From: Agelaius tricolor | Taxonomy: Eukaryota > Chordata > Aves > Passeriformes > Icteridae | Length of the DNA: 64,000 nucleotides | Assembly: GCA_023055355.1 (NCBI GenBank) | Contig: JALJCS010000004.1 | Span: 24,712,744 to 24,776,743 of the forward strand | Direction of reading: 5' to 3' | Shown here: one piece after another, positions 1 through 12,922 of the stretch | How positions within the stretch are numbered: the first letter of the stretch is position 1 | Layout: each line of letters starts with the position of its first letter | Made by a program: the position numbers and the translations under genes | Notes under the pieces: model-generated | Told to the model about the DNA's origin: nothing | The model's database searches: none | What the model saw: the letters and a program-made list of their open reading frames with translations, nothing else

Positions 1-180
1 AAAAACTAGGAGACACACAACAGATTCTTGATAGTGGCTCATTCACCTGCAGGAGCTCTAATGTGGATGAATAAGGAAATTGTGTTGGTCTGGACCTGTG
101 CTAGCTCACACAGTTCCTGACTGAGTAAATATATATGGGTGGTGGTAGATCTGTGACTCCTATGTGTCAGGGTTGGCACA

Positions 181-930
181 ATCATAGAATAGTTTCAGTT
201 GGAAGGAACCTTTACAGGTTATCTAGTGGGCAGGGACATCTCCAACTCGATCACGCTGCTCAGAGCCCAATCCACCTGACCATCAATATTCCCAGGGATG
301 GGGTGTCCACTACATCTCAGTGCAGTGTGTTCCAGTGGTTCACCACCCTCATTATAAAAAATGTCATTGTTATAGCTAGTCTAAATTTACCCTATTTAAG
401 TTTCCAACTACTCTTCCTTGTCCTGTTGCAACAGGCCCTGCTAAAAAGTTGTCCTCCAGTTCTCATGTAGCTAGGTACTGAAAGGCTGCTATGAACTCTT
501 CCCAGAGCTTCTCTTCTCCAAGCTGAACAGCGCCAGCTCTTTCAGCCTGTCCTCATGGGAAGGGTGCTTCATTCCTCTAACCATGTTAGTGTCCCTCCTC
601 TGGACATGCTCCATCAGTTCCATGTCCTTCCTGTGCTGGGACCCCAGAGCTGGATGCAGGGTTCCAGGTGGGCTCTCACCAGAGCAGAGGGGCAGAATCC
701 CCTCCCTGGCCCTGCTGCCCACGCTGCTTTGGATGCAGCCCAGGACACGTTTGGCTCTCTGGTCTGGGAGTGCTCATGGCTGGGTCATGTCCAGCCTCCC
801 ATGCACCAGCACCCCCAAGTCCTTCTCCCCAGGGCTGCTCTGCATCTCCGTCTGTTTGTCCCGCAGCCTCGACTGGTGCTAGAGGTTGCCTTGGCCCAGG
901 TGCAGCACCTTGCAATTCTGTGCATTTGTA
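181..930 (-). mobile_element. CR1 LINE, 5'-truncated copy
   Basis: Read on the minus strand this is the 3' part of a CR1 retrotransposon. The + strand begins with the typical reversed CR1 tail (atcatagaat followed by a gttggaagg-like stretch) and continues through the part coding for the end of ORF2. A minus-strand frame at 489-722 still reads GSQHRKDMELMEHVQRR and HEDRLKELALFSLEKR, the conserved C-terminal region of the CR1 reverse-transcriptase polyprotein. Stops and indels break the frame, so it is inactive. The 5' truncation is typical of CR1. The upstream boundary near 930 is approximate. Confidence 0.9.
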
Positions 931-1465
931 GTAATGGGCAGTACAAGATCAGCTTTCCATGGAGCATTTTAAGATTGTTCCACATTCCTCATGTTATAAG
1001 GACATAAAAAGCAAGGTTTTGTTTTGAAAATAAGTTTTTCTTGTTGGGTACACAGGTACTCCAAGTTGTCAAGCATGTATTGGTAGATAAATGTTGTCTC
1101 CAAAATATCATTTTTTTCTTTTTTGTAAGGAAACTTCAGAATCAATTGTTAGTAGGTTTAATACAAGCTATTATAATTCACTCGGTACTACAATTTCATA
1201 ATTTTCCCCAAATTGCTGGAAGAGGAATTGTGGAGGAGGGCTCCTGATTATATTATGGTAATCAGTAGTGCACAGTCATTCCCTGATCCATTCCTTTTTT
1301 CAGAAGTAGAACTGGTAGACAAAGGTTTTAAATGCAAGCTCAACAGCTGAAGGATAGTGAAGTGAGTTTTTGGTGAACTAGAGGCAAGATATCAGTACCA
1401 GCAGAGCAGTTAGATTGCAATGAGAGGGATTAGCAGCCCCCCTTGAGGAAGTTGTGGGCTGCAGT

Positions 1466-1660
1466 AGAGTCATCCCTCAGCCTTCTGTTCTCTAAGCTGA
1501 ACAAGTCAAGTGATGTCAGCTGCCTTTCACCCACTCTTGTCCTTGTGCTGAGGTGCTACAGCTGCATGCAGGACTCAAGGTGAGGCCACACCAGTGCAGA
1601 GTAGAGTGGGACAATCACCTCCCTTGACATGTTTCTCCATACAGTCTATTCTGCTGTTCC
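1466..1660 (-). mobile_element. Diverged CR1 fragment
   Basis: The + strand shows scattered CR1-like blocks in the correct order: cagccttctgttctctaagctg, then a gtccttgtgctgaggtg-like stretch, then gcatgcaggactcaaggtga and agtgcagagtagagtgggac. These correspond to the ORF2 C-terminal coding part of a minus-strand CR1. It is older and more diverged than the copy at 181-930. Both ends are approximate. Confidence 0.65.
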
Positions 1661-2364
1661 TGTGTTATTTGTACCCTGGTATGAAATGGTGAAATCAACT
1701 GTTCTCCTTGGCCATCTTTCAGGTGCTTATCCAGTGCCAAGTATCATAAAACACACTTTTTAAAAACACTTAAAATGTTTGTGAACAAGCTCAACTAATG
1801 CCCTCCTTTTACACAGTGTATTACTGTTGCCATTTGCCCCAAGAAAGGCAAGCTTTGAGTTTAGCTAGATCTCTGCTCTATTAAATAAAGTCAAGCAAAA
1901 CCTTTGAGGGAACAGCAGTACTTCAACTAGAACTTCATTTTTTGCATATTGGTGAATTCAGAGTGTGGTTATATGGCTGTTTAAACTGACTTAATGACTG
2001 CTGTAGTCTCACCTTGCTTCATTGACACCAGTCAATGTCTTATTCCACCAGTCTGGCTGATCCCACTTAGCTGTTGACTTTAGAAGAGACCAAGAAGAAT
2101 TAGTCATGTTCCTGGCTTTTGTCACTGAAGCAATTCATTGTCAGTCCAGCCAAGTACCAGCTGCTGGTGTCCTTTGCTGCCTGGTTGAAGCATGAGCTAC
2201 AGTCTCCCTTCTCTTGAGCTGTATCTCTAGGCAGGTGTAAGACAGCAGGGTAATTGCAATGCAGGAAGAAGGAAAAAAGTTTAGAAAGTGCATATAAGCT
2301 GTGCTGGAGAGTTATTGTTATGCCATCAGTGAGCTTGCATTCTTGCTGCAGTAGTGTCTTGCTG

Positions 2365-2423
2365 TGGTATGCTCATTCCCACCTTTTCCATTTTTGGTGG
2401 AAAAGGTGGGAATGAGCATACCA
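2365..2423. repeat. Perfect 26-bp inverted repeat, 7-nt spacer
   Basis: The arm at 2365-2390 (begins tggtatgctcattccc) is the exact reverse complement of 2398-2423 (ends gaatgagcatacca), separated by tttttgg. There is no mismatch over 26 bp, and pairing stops abruptly at both ends. There are no flanking target-site duplications or transposon termini, so a fold-back (template-switch) origin is more likely than a MITE. It lies deep in a MLLT3 intron and would form a strong hairpin in single-stranded DNA or RNA. Confidence 0.9.
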
Positions 2424-5375
2424 TTCCCTTGTGTAGCCTTGGTTTAATAGAGGCACATATATATCCCCACGTCAAGCAGTGTGTGTTGCCACTGTGGTAG
2501 AAGCAGTGTGAAAATGGGGACTTACTCTGAAAGCTGGAAGAAGTACATGTGCCGGCCTGTGATTCTGTGTTTGACTAATGCCTGGACAAAGGGCAGCTAC
2601 CCACTGCAGAAATTGCTGTAATTCTTTCAGCTGAGGTCTTCCAGTAAACTTAAACTGGATGTATAGTTATCACTTCCCTAAATTTAGCCAAAATGGAAAT
2701 AAATGCATATTAATTCAAAAAGGTGTTGGTAATATAGGGGCTTTCTACACAGATAATCTTGACAAAGAAAACAAACATATTGGACATTATTTAGCACTAA
2801 TATTAATGTCTTTCTTTGAGAGGTCGAAGTAATTTCTTTTTAATTTTTTTAGTGTTATAATGGAATTAAGGAGGAGCATATACTTCTGTCAGAAATCTGT
2901 TTGGAAGATAAGTGTGCCTTTTTTATCATAGGGGCCGAAGAGTTAATTTTACATGAGACTTTTGGTCTCTTGTCATCTTTTTGTCAGCTTCAAAGATGGT
3001 ATAGTCTGTAGTCTGTCTTAACTGAGTGCGTTGGTATCACATTAAAATTTTGAATTTACAGTTGCTATTTTTTATAGGGCTTCAGTACACTGCAGGATTG
3101 AATACACTGAAATTTTTAGGGTTCATGGTTTGCTATGTCCAGATTTTATTTTCTAAAACCACTACAGGATTTATTTTCTCCTGTGTGTAACTAGATTTGC
3201 CGAATCAAACCTCACATGGTATTTATACTGTTCATCCCACCCCTCTAAATCTTTCTGTAGACTGCCATCCTGTTTTGAAATAGTCTGTAATATGGAGACT
3301 GTTAATGGTCCAAATACTTGCCAGAAACTGAGATATCTTAGAAGTCCATACACTTTGAAAAAAAAGTCAGCTTTCTAAGAATGCCTGTGTACAATCATGA
3401 ATATATGAATATTTCTAAACTGAAATGTTTCTGAATTTTAAAAATAAAATTTATGCAGTGGTAAAACCTCAGTGAGTTTGTTTCAGTGGATCAGACTTCT
3501 ATGCTTCAGGGAGAAAATGGCAGCTTCAAACATGAGGAGAAAGAATTTCTGGCGGAGATTTTGTTTCTTTGGTTTTAATTTCAGGGCAAACCCTTATTCT
3601 CCTGACTAAATTTTTCTTCTACATGGATATGCATCTTTTTATCATATGAATGTATGAACAAAACTATTTTGGGCAATTAAATATCTGCTTAAACTCTGTA
3701 ATTAGTAAGTAACTTTGATTGTATAAAATCAAATGAATTTGATTTTACACAAATGATATATTCTATTAAATTTGTGGCTTTAAAAAATACTGCAGAGTTT
3801 GACTTAAAAAACAATACTATTTAACACCCATTTGACATCCTCTGTGAGAGAAAGTAATGCTAAATATATGCATTTTTTCTACATGTTGCCCAGGTTTATG
3901 GTACGCACGTAGCTATAGATTTTCCTACTGGCTGATTGTTCTTTGTTAGCTTGTGCCTTCTCTTGTATTCAGTTGAGTTTAATGCAACCAAAGACCTTGG
4001 CAAATAGAGATAAAAAGGTATTTCTCCTGCTAAAGGATCACTTATTGTGATTCATAATAGTTAATTACAATCAAAAGTGCTGTGTTTTCAAGAAGAATGT
4101 CGTTGCTTTTGGACAGATGATTTTTCAGAGCTTTGGCTTTTGGCAGACTCTGGTTCAGAACAGCTTAATTGCCTTCTTCCTCTCCCTTTGGCATCTACCT
4201 ACAGTGTTGAAAATAGGCTGATAAAAAAAAAATTACCTTGACATGTCTCTTAATATTCCCCAAGCTACCATGTCTCTTTGAAGCAAAGTGGTCTGCAACA
4301 AGATTCATTTTGAGTGGTGTTTAAATATTTTTTTTTTTAATTGAAAGCCTGTCTTCAGGAACCTGTAGGCAATAAAAGATCATCCTGACTTGGAGACGTA
4401 ACATTGGAATATACATATCTGTGTCCTTTATTTCCCAGTTTTTCTAATGTAATGTGTATGAGGCATGTGATGGGTCAGCCCATTCCTGTCCCTTGAGTAA
4501 GAGGATGTTTTGGTCATCTGAAGAGGCAAGGATAACCACGTAGGAAATCCACAAAACTGGTGTCACTTTGTGCATGGGAACCTTCGGGAAGAGAGACATG
4601 TTTCCTTGCAGGTATAGAGCTCTGCATCTTCTTTCCAGCTTTGCAGGGCTTGTCAGACAGGTAAGCTGTCTCTAGCATTTGGAGCCTTGAAACAATAGAT
4701 AAATGAATGGCTGTGGTAGGAATCATAAAATCCAGACACAGCACCACTGTAGCAGAAGACAGGATCTTAACTGGGTTTCCCAGAAATGGATGGAATAACC
4801 TTTACATGTCAGGTGACTGCTCAGTAATAGCTGATTTACTTGTGCTTTCTGGAAATGATCTGTCTCTACTTAAGTCTTTAAAATCAAGAAAGGGAGCTAG
4901 ACTCTCTTAACAACAAACTGTCTGCTTGCTTACCAGCACACATTTTTCTATACTCTAGATAAGACAGAAACCTGAAGTTAGAAGCTGAAATTAAAGACAT
5001 AGTGCTTTTACTTTAAAACCTCAATCTGTTTTTACAGTGTATCTTTGTGGTGTGTTAACCTTGGCAAAGATACTTGGTCACTCACTCTGCCTCTGCCACT
5101 CAGGGAAGGGAGAGAGGATAGGCTGGAAGGCTCATGAGTCAGGATGCAGGCAGGGAGATTGCTTATCAGTTAATATCATGGGAAAAAAACAGACTCTTTT
5201 TGGGGAAAATGAATTATTGATTATCAGTGTGATTTCATTAAACTACCCCCTCTTGAGAAGAAACATGGATATTGTTTGTTGGACTTTTATTCTCCTACCA
5301 GTGTGATTTGCTAGGCAGGTGAAACTCTGCTCTTGTTGGTAATGTTTTACTGACATGCTTTCCCTCTTACAACAG

Positions 5376-5495
5376 ATGATGGTAATGTCAGATGGCACAT
5401 CGTTTTCTTCAGGGCAGAGCCTTCATCTCCCCAGCCTTCCCAGTAACTCTCTGTCTTTTTCTGATGTGAAGAAGAAATCATCTCATGGGCCAAAG
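5376..5495 (+). CDS. MLLT3: MLLT3 (AF9) ENL-like cassette exon, 40 codons
   Basis: The exon has a pyrimidine-rich acceptor ending acaacag and a donor caaag|gtgaga. It is 120 nt, phase 0 at both ends, and fully open. It begins MMVMSDGTSF, has a Ser/Pro/Leu-rich middle, and ends SFSDVKKKSSHGPK. In the paralogue ENL (MLLT1) the segment right after the YEATS-domain Ala-Gly-Gly begins VMVMPEG and ends SDPKKTKPSHGSK, with a similar length (42 residues) and followed by the same Lys/Ser linker. The match in position, length and both ends is strong evidence for a real exon. Human AF9, as I remember it, goes directly from Ala-Gly-Gly to the poly-Ser linker, so this exon is lost or skipped there. With both ends in phase 0, either inclusion or skipping keeps the frame. 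Its role is unknown. It sits in a disordered linker between chromatin reader and AHD, and its Lys-rich end may add to the basic character of the linker. Confidence 0.85.
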
Positions 5496-8166
5496 GTGAG
5501 ACTTACTTCGCTAGAAGATGGTTGAGCCAAAAGTGTTTTTCCCAGTAATTAAATTAATTAAAAAAAAATTCTACGTGTTTTTTGCAATGTTTTAATTGCT
5601 AGGCTAATGATAGCAGGTCTTGACATTTCTTTACTCAGGATGGCTGTGAGAACAGGTGCTGGTGATGGTTCTCTTGTTTTATTACTTGTACAGTTGTTTT
5701 CCTCCTGTTCCAGAAGGAGTTGCAATGGTATCTTGTAGTGTTAGAAGATTACAGTGATGGAAGTGTGATCTATGGAAATGTAAAGAATGTGAGATAATAC
5801 TATAATAATAATAATTTCCCTTATTAAGCATTTTTCAAGATACTTGTGTAGACTTGAAACTGTGTTCTTTGGGATTTTTAGTTTTGTTTAAATTTAAGAG
5901 GATAATTCTTTCCTAAATGTTTCAAAGAAAGCAATGTGTCATTGGTCTCTAGGACATCAAATTTTGAATCCCCAACTTCAAATGTAAAAAGGTATAGTCC
6001 AAGGAACCTCTTGAGTAATACAAAAGAACCTTTCTGAAATAGCAGATAATTTCTTGACAAACTGAACTAATGGTATGGGAAGATAAAGGAGCATGTTGCT
6101 GTTTATTCACCTTAGAAATACAATCCAACCCTTTTCTCCATTCTGTTAAATTGTTTGGCTTTTCATTCTCTTTTGTGGAATCTTGTAGATTTGAAGTATG
6201 TCACTTAATCTTGCAGCGCATGTACTTAAAGGGGCACTATGCATTTTTATTAATAACTTTCATGTTCACTCCCTGTGGCGAATCTTGTACCTTGTCAGAA
6301 TTGTCAGGTAATGAATTAAGGGTATGCCTAAGAAAGGCTGGTAGGGATACATAATAAGCAAGAGCAGGCAAAAAATGTTCCTTGACATGTCTCTTTCTGG
6401 TGTGCATTGTACATCAGTGCCTCACCATCTCTAATGCAGGTGGTCTTGCAACATTTAAAAAATATATGGAAGTGTGGTTATTTTCCTAATGAGATGCTGA
6501 GGTTTAATCTGAGGATTAAACTGAAGGTGATTATTTTGGGATGCTGAAATGAGTGCTTAATGCCTCAAAGGAAAGAAGCTGGGTACACCTGGTGCTGAAG
6601 CAAGGTGCTGCTGGTTACACTAGGATCTATCTCCATCTGACTGGATCCCAAACATGAGTTACTCTGACACTTGACCATCTCTAATAGGGGTTCATGAGAT
6701 GTTGGTTGGTAGGTCTCTAGAGTTCATTTTCCAATCACTTCTAAAGAGTCAGCTATAATGTTGATTCATTCATGCGTTGCTTTCCATGCCAAAGTAGGTG
6801 TGCTGAGGCTTGGGTTAATAAGCAACCCAAACACCTCTAGAAAGACTTCAGGGCGGTACTGACATGATACTGAGTCCTGTACTAATTCTCTGCCTAGTAA
6901 CTGTACACTATGGTAAGTCTTGAATCTCAGTTTTTTGTGAGCAAGTGTAAACCTGGGAAGTAATTTTCCAAACTGTATTTAGTGAACTTCCATCTGATGT
7001 GGATAATCGGCAAGTGTGGAATGTGATGGAGTGAAGGAGGGTGAAGTGTGTATTTGCTGCACTCATCCATGTTGCTTGAAATCTTTCATTTTTTGCTGAA
7101 GCAACTCAAACATCTGCAGAGAGTTTGGCCCATACCATGCAGCTATGTGAGTCTAACCTGAGGAGGTTAGACATGCATCACATTTCAGGATTCCATCCTT
7201 AGAATTTTTAATAGTGGGAAGAGGCGTTTTATCAATACACTGGTTTTTGTCAGTCCATATTTGATTTTTCCTCTCCCCCCAGCAGTCATTGCTTTACCCT
7301 GTCCAACTTGGAACACACACTTATGAGCAGTTGTCCTTTTATCTCATAAATATCTGCCTTGCTGAGAATTATAAGCTATTATTGAGAAATGGAAACCCAA
7401 GATAACCTTGGTTTTAGTAGAACATTAAAGTCTAGGGTTTTTGTTACAAGTTCTTGGAGCTGAAAAGCCTTGAATTTTGGTCTTTAGTGTTTTTGTTCTG
7501 GTTGGAATGTAGGAAAGCTCCAGCCAATGTATGAATAGATTTTTCGTTTTGTCATTTGGAGTAATGCCAGTGATGGAACAACTTCAGTGTCCAGATTTCA
7601 TTTAAATATGCCTCTACAATAAGAGCTGCAGGAAAGTCTTGATAGTTCTTGGGCACAAGTTGCTTGTCCCAGATGCCAAAGTGTACTCCAGATGTCTGTA
7701 CTGGGTGACTTTGGGATTTTTTTGCTAGAGCAATAGGCCTTTGATGTGCTCTGTCTAGTTTTGGTTTGTTTTGTCTGTGAATACCACAGTTAACTTTGAG
7801 GTCAGTTTTAAACTTTGAGTGTGGAAAAAACAGAACCTTATGCTTATCTGTTTGCCACTGCAAAGTACCATATAAACTGTGTGGTTAGATAAGAATTCAA
7901 GTAACAATAATAAAACCAGTGGAACAAAATGTTACTCTTGGTCTAGCATTCACTTATGAAAAATACAATACAGTATTTTTTGTAAGTAAGAAACAACTGT
8001 CAGTTTGCTTTCTGTCACATTCTCTTCTGAAATATGTATTAAATAGAGATGTTTGTATCTCTGGAGTCACTTTTTTTTCATTTAATTTAATGGAGATAGT
8101 ATTAGTGAGCACCAGTTTTTTAGTTCCAAAACAAAGCCTTAATCTTGGAAGTACAGATGTCAGGCA

Positions 8167-8193
8167 GAAATGTATGAAAACTTCATACATTTC
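8167..8193. repeat. 12-bp perfect hairpin, 3-nt loop
   Basis: gaaatgtatgaa at 8167-8178 pairs exactly with ttcatacatttc at 8182-8193 around the loop aac. It is too short for a miRNA precursor on its own, and the flanks do not extend the pairing. Confidence 0.7.
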
Positions 8194-10652
8194 TTCATAA
8201 TGTAAGAATAGCTGCAGGTTGGCTACAGATATTTGTATACAGATATTAGATCAGTGCTATTGCTATGCCCGTTTATATTATAGAAATATTACATGCACAG
8301 AATAGAGAAGCAGCTTGGTTAGGTTTTTCAGGGGGATGATTATGTCTTTTGCAAAGACCTGTAGTATCAGCTGTAGAGAAATGAGATTTTATAAGCAAGA
8401 AAACAAAAGCTTTTATTCCTGTGTGTCATCAGAAAAAACATAAATTGTTTTATGCTATGAGTTAGCCTTCACTGTTAAACCAGTGAGCTTTGTAATTTTC
8501 CATCTGCTTCTGATACTTCTGATGTCATTGATCATAACATTTTGGTGGGCTGGGTTTTTGTGGGAAGCAGGTAAATTCATCTTCTGTCCTGGAGTAATTT
8601 TGGAGGCTCTCAAAATGTTGGGCTTTTCTTTCTTGTTTTTTTTGTCCCCTGCCCCCAAATCAGCTAGCATTTCTATTCAGTAATAAACAAGTTTGTGTTC
8701 AACAGAAATCTGAATTTGCTTGATGAAGGAATTACTTTTAGATATCTTTCTCCTCTTTTCCTCTTTAGAGCAACAGGCATATTTAAGTCTAATTCTAGTC
8801 CACTGGCTTATTTTGAACACATCATTTCAATAGGCATAATATTTTGAATTAGAAATGAAAATAATGCACATTTTTATGATCACTAGAACTAAATTTGTAG
8901 TCTAAACTCAGAGTACAGTAGACAAGGCCATGCCAATGTGCTCAGTTTATTGACTTCATAAAATATAATGAACTGCCCCTGCTCCGCTGCTTCCCCCACC
9001 CCTCCCCAGTGTTCTATTTCTTAGTTAGGTTATTAACATCTGTCAGCAGTTGAGATTTGCAATGGTTTCCAGAAGTAACTGCTTATTCAATCTCACATTA
9101 AAACAAATTGGGAATTCCATTTTGTGGTGTGAAGTCAGCACCCAGGTCTGTAACATACACAGTTCAGCATTATTTTTTACCCTGTAGCTACAGAAGTGTT
9201 TTAATCTGCAAATATGTTACCTGTTGAGCAGCTATCACAGTCCGTTTGTGTCTCTCAAATTTACAGGACAATGTACTCTGTGATTTAAACTTAATTTCAT
9301 GAGCTTGTTAAGAAACACAAAACCACAAGAAACAGTTGGTTGCCATTGCCCAGATTAGTCTATAAAGTGAATTTACCTCCCAAATCACAAAGTTTCTTAG
9401 TTTATTACCTGTAACTCTTATTCCATGCACTTGGGATCCATAAAAAAATAAAGTTACCTAGCTGAGTGTGAGGGTGGTGATCCTTCCTCCTTTGTCACAG
9501 TATGGCATACCCTTTTTCACAGTGGGAAGCATGAAAGCCTGAGCAGTCCAGCTGGTAGGGAGTCAACTTCAAAAGTTCACCTTCTCTTGATGAGGTGATG
9601 TCTTCTGCCTTCCAGATTGGGGGTATGGTTTATGTAGTTCCTGTAAGTTAGAAGATGGTGATGAAACTGGCAAACATGGTGGCTGCAGGAGATAGCAATT
9701 TCCAGGCTCGTGATCATGGCAGCATAATGGCTCGTTAGCTTTTCTGGTCACCTGTCCTGCCTACAATATGTTCTCTATGCTCCCAGAATGCATCTTGGGC
9801 ATTAACATGAGCTGTGTTGGCCAAAATATGCACAGGAGTTGAGTACCACAGTCAGGGTAGTGCAGGTTTTATTTGATGATAAAATTTTAGATTTTTATTG
9901 TACTTTCTAAAATACATATTTTGAAGGATATGTAAGCCCCTTTCATAGAGCAGTAGTATATGTCTTGATTTACTGGAAGTACATAGTATTACTTGCTTGA
10001 GGATGACATCTTGTATTTTGACATGCCAATGTGCCTGTATTATTCTTTTTACACGCTGTTATGCAACATATCAAAGGCTAACATTGACTTAAGTTGCTTC
10101 AATATTTGATGAATACACAAATGTAAGCTATGGTGTGCAGATATATTATCTGCCAAAGCCCCACAATCACAGTTTTTCTCATGAAAAGAGTGTTGAGAAA
10201 AGAGTGTATTATTTTACTGAATTTATTCTTACTTCTTGCAACACTTACTAAGGTGGAAAGAAACATTTAAACACACTGTCAGATTCTAATAAATAAGAAA
10301 ATGGTTTGAAAGTACATTCTAATTTTTATTAAGATCTATGCTGATACATAGTACATGTTGGTACATTATATGAATATTCAGCAACTTTTCTTCCCCATCA
10401 GCATCCCATGCTCATCATCAGGTTTGACAGAATTTACTGGTGGATATATATTGACTTTTTTCTGTCTTACAGATTTAATGTTCCTATTGCTGTCTCCTCT
10501 ATGTCATTGTTTGCTTCTTTTTGGGTCATTGCAGAAATTAAGGAAATAAGAAAAGATAGTATGTTTACTTTGAAAATGAATGTAGGTATAAAAGCAATGG
10601 ATTGGCTGCCTTTAAGAAAAGGTAATTCTAAGAGAGCATGTGAGAGGGGTCT

Positions 10653-10697
10653 AGTCTCATAAGTATGTCAGCTATAAATAAGTCTCATAAGTATGTC
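10653..10697. repeat. Short direct duplication, 28-bp period
   Basis: The 17-mer agtctcataagtatgtc occurs at 10653-10669 and again at 10681-10697, separated by an 11-nt AT-rich spacer. This is a simple local duplication in intron DNA. Confidence 0.8.
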
Positions 10698-12418
10698 CCC
10701 TATTTGTACTATGATTTCTATGAAAATATCAACTTCCATGTTGTAGGAAGATGAAAAAGTCTTAAAATTGAAGACTTTTAGATTTTTAAGATAAATTAAG
10801 AAGAATTTTAGAATCTTTTAATCTTAGAATTTTAAGAAGAACGCCAGGATAAGTTTTATGACTCAAGTAAAACATGTCAGAGTACTAAGTATACTTTTTT
10901 ATTTTTGTTTTTTAATTGCTGGCCTGGGAATCCAGGAAGTGCCTCATGTTTAGATATTCAGATGTAATTATAGTATTGTTCATTGTTGATGCTTCCAGCC
11001 AACATTAATGTTGATATACGTGGTATATAAATATATAGTTAGTTTATCAAATATGACACAAAAATATATTTGCAGTACAGATGCAAGAAGCATCTTATAA
11101 AAACATGCAATTGAATAATTTATGCAGCACTGTGACTGTTTCACTAAATAAGATAATGAGAAGGTAAGAACGTTTCTAAGAAATTATTTTTAGCTAATTG
11201 TTTCTACCTATTGTTACAGAAGGAGAAGAATGATACTGCAGTTTCTGCACATGTTTTGTGTAGACCTTTCAGGTCCTAGAGTATTAAACTCTGACTTAAC
11301 ACATCCTAATTGGACATGTTATAAGTAGTTATCTATGAACAGGAAGCACATCAGTGGAAGTAGTCTCAGTCTTCTTTTCTAAATGACACAACTTCCATTA
11401 ACATGTAAATTCTGCTTTGTTTTCTTGGATATTTTTTTTTCCCAGAGCAGTTGTACTGTGTGCATTTTTTAAAATGACTGAGTCCCTGTGGGGGATGAGG
11501 CTGGCTGTGTCCTGCTTTGGTCTTTTACTTTCACTGCACTTATGCAGTATTGTCTGTGGAAGTGTTGTGCACTTCTGTCTATGTTGTGGGTAAAAAGGTG
11601 GTTAAGTAAAGGTGGAAGATAAGCTAAAATGTTTTCCTCTCTACAGATCTGTAAATCTGTGGCAGTTTTAGACAGCCAGATGCACCACATTTACATACAC
11701 ATCTCTTATAGGTAAAGGAAATCAATGGCTGTATGTAATACATATTAAAGTGTTGCAACATACAGATAGAAATGCTTATAACCAGCCTGGAAGAAAAAGT
11801 GAGCAGTGTAAATCACTTGACCATGGGTTCCTGTAAATTGAAATGTCACTTTGCAGATCTGAAATATAAAAATGGACCCTGTCTTGTATATATATGACAT
11901 GTGTTCAGTGTTTAAAACAGTGCAATTAGTCTACTGAGTGGTTTTGAGATACTGAGAGCTCCTCACTGGCAGTTTCCATGAAAGTGGGCGGTGCTAGAAC
12001 TGTTCTTGTCTTTTAAATATTCCCAGGTGTTAGTTGTCAGAAGAAAGGATCCTGTATAGCCCATTCTGGATTGTTCCTTTATTTCCGGTTCTAGCTGCAG
12101 GTGACCTCTTGCCTTTCCACTTCAACTTTTCAGATTCAACTGAGTGAGGAATACTCAGAAGATACTGATCTGCTGTTTCTGGTTTGGCCTCTCCTGTAGG
12201 ATGTCTAAGTCACTACCTTCTGAGAAACACTTAAAACAGTTCAAACTTAAAACTTAAAACAGTTCAATCAAAAAAAAAAAAAGTAATTAAAGACTCAGCA
12301 GAGATGCCAGTATATTCAAAGAATGAAACTTTCTCAGCTTTAGGAGGTTTTCCATAAAAAGGCAATGACAGTTGTCTGTCCAATCAATTCTTCCATAGCC
12401 CGGCTGGACCTAGGATTG

Positions 12419-12472
12419 CTATTGTTTGTGAGGAAAAAGATTGGGCTATTGTTTATGAGGAAAAAGATCGGG
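12419..12472. repeat. Tandem duplication, two 27-bp units
   Basis: 12419-12445 and 12446-12472 are adjacent copies (ctattgttt..gaggaaaaagat..ggg) differing at two bases. It lies about 450 bp upstream of the large linker exon. No function is evident. Confidence 0.85.
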
Positions 12473-12922
12473 CAAAACTCGGAAGATCACAGCAGAGAAG
12501 TCAAACTTGCCTGAAATGTCATCATGTTTTCCTCTGATCCTGTAATTCTGTTGACATCATATGGTCCATGTCTTAATTTTTCTTTGTGATTTTAATTCTC
12601 TCATAGGTAATGGTTATAATAAAGATTTCCTAAACTGCTTCTATGTTAACCTTACAATGTATAATGCCTAGGGTAAAAACTAGCTTTTGTTGTAACTTTT
12701 TGACGAGCAGTGATAACTGTTTATGTTCCACCAGTTTGTAACAGATGTTTTGACCAAATGTTGGACTATCTGTTCTTGTATGGTTATTTCTACTCCTGGT
12801 TACTTGCCTGTGGTTCCAAGTTCTTAATATCAATCCTTTGTCCATATTGTGTTTGCCTTTTGAGGATTTAAGGGTTCTTTCTTTTTTTTTTTAAAGTAAA
12901 ATTTTGCATCTCCTCTTTGCAG

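Larger units (their letters stand above)
1..5375 (+). other. MLLT3: MLLT3 intron (partial, 3' part), upstream of the ENL-like exon
   Basis: No exon was recognised here. I looked for the YEATS-domain exons that should precede this part of AF9 and found none, so they must lie before the window. The stretch holds two CR1 fragments, a 26-bp inverted repeat and otherwise AT-rich unique sequence. It ends in a good acceptor: a pyrimidine-rich run followed by acaacag. Short open frames within it have no recognisable product. Confidence 0.75.
5496..12922 (+). other. MLLT3: MLLT3 intron between ENL-like exon and linker exon
   Basis: This 7.4-kb intron runs from a gtgaga donor to the acceptor ctcctctttgcag. 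It contains a 12-bp hairpin near 8.2 kb, small tandem duplications at 10.65 and 12.42 kb, and AT-rich unique sequence. No CR1 copy or nested gene was recognised. Open frames near 7552-7863 and 8455-8683 lack any recognisable domain and look fortuitous. Confidence 0.75.

Noticed and set aside
489..1007. Several open frames on both strands
   Set aside because: They fall in a CR1 copy. Only the minus-strand one is a remnant of real (retrotransposon) coding sequence, and it is broken.
1..5375. Possible YEATS-domain exons of AF9
   Set aside because: I looked for the conserved YEATS C-terminal coding sequence that ends in Ala-Gly-Gly and did not find it. These exons must be upstream of the window.
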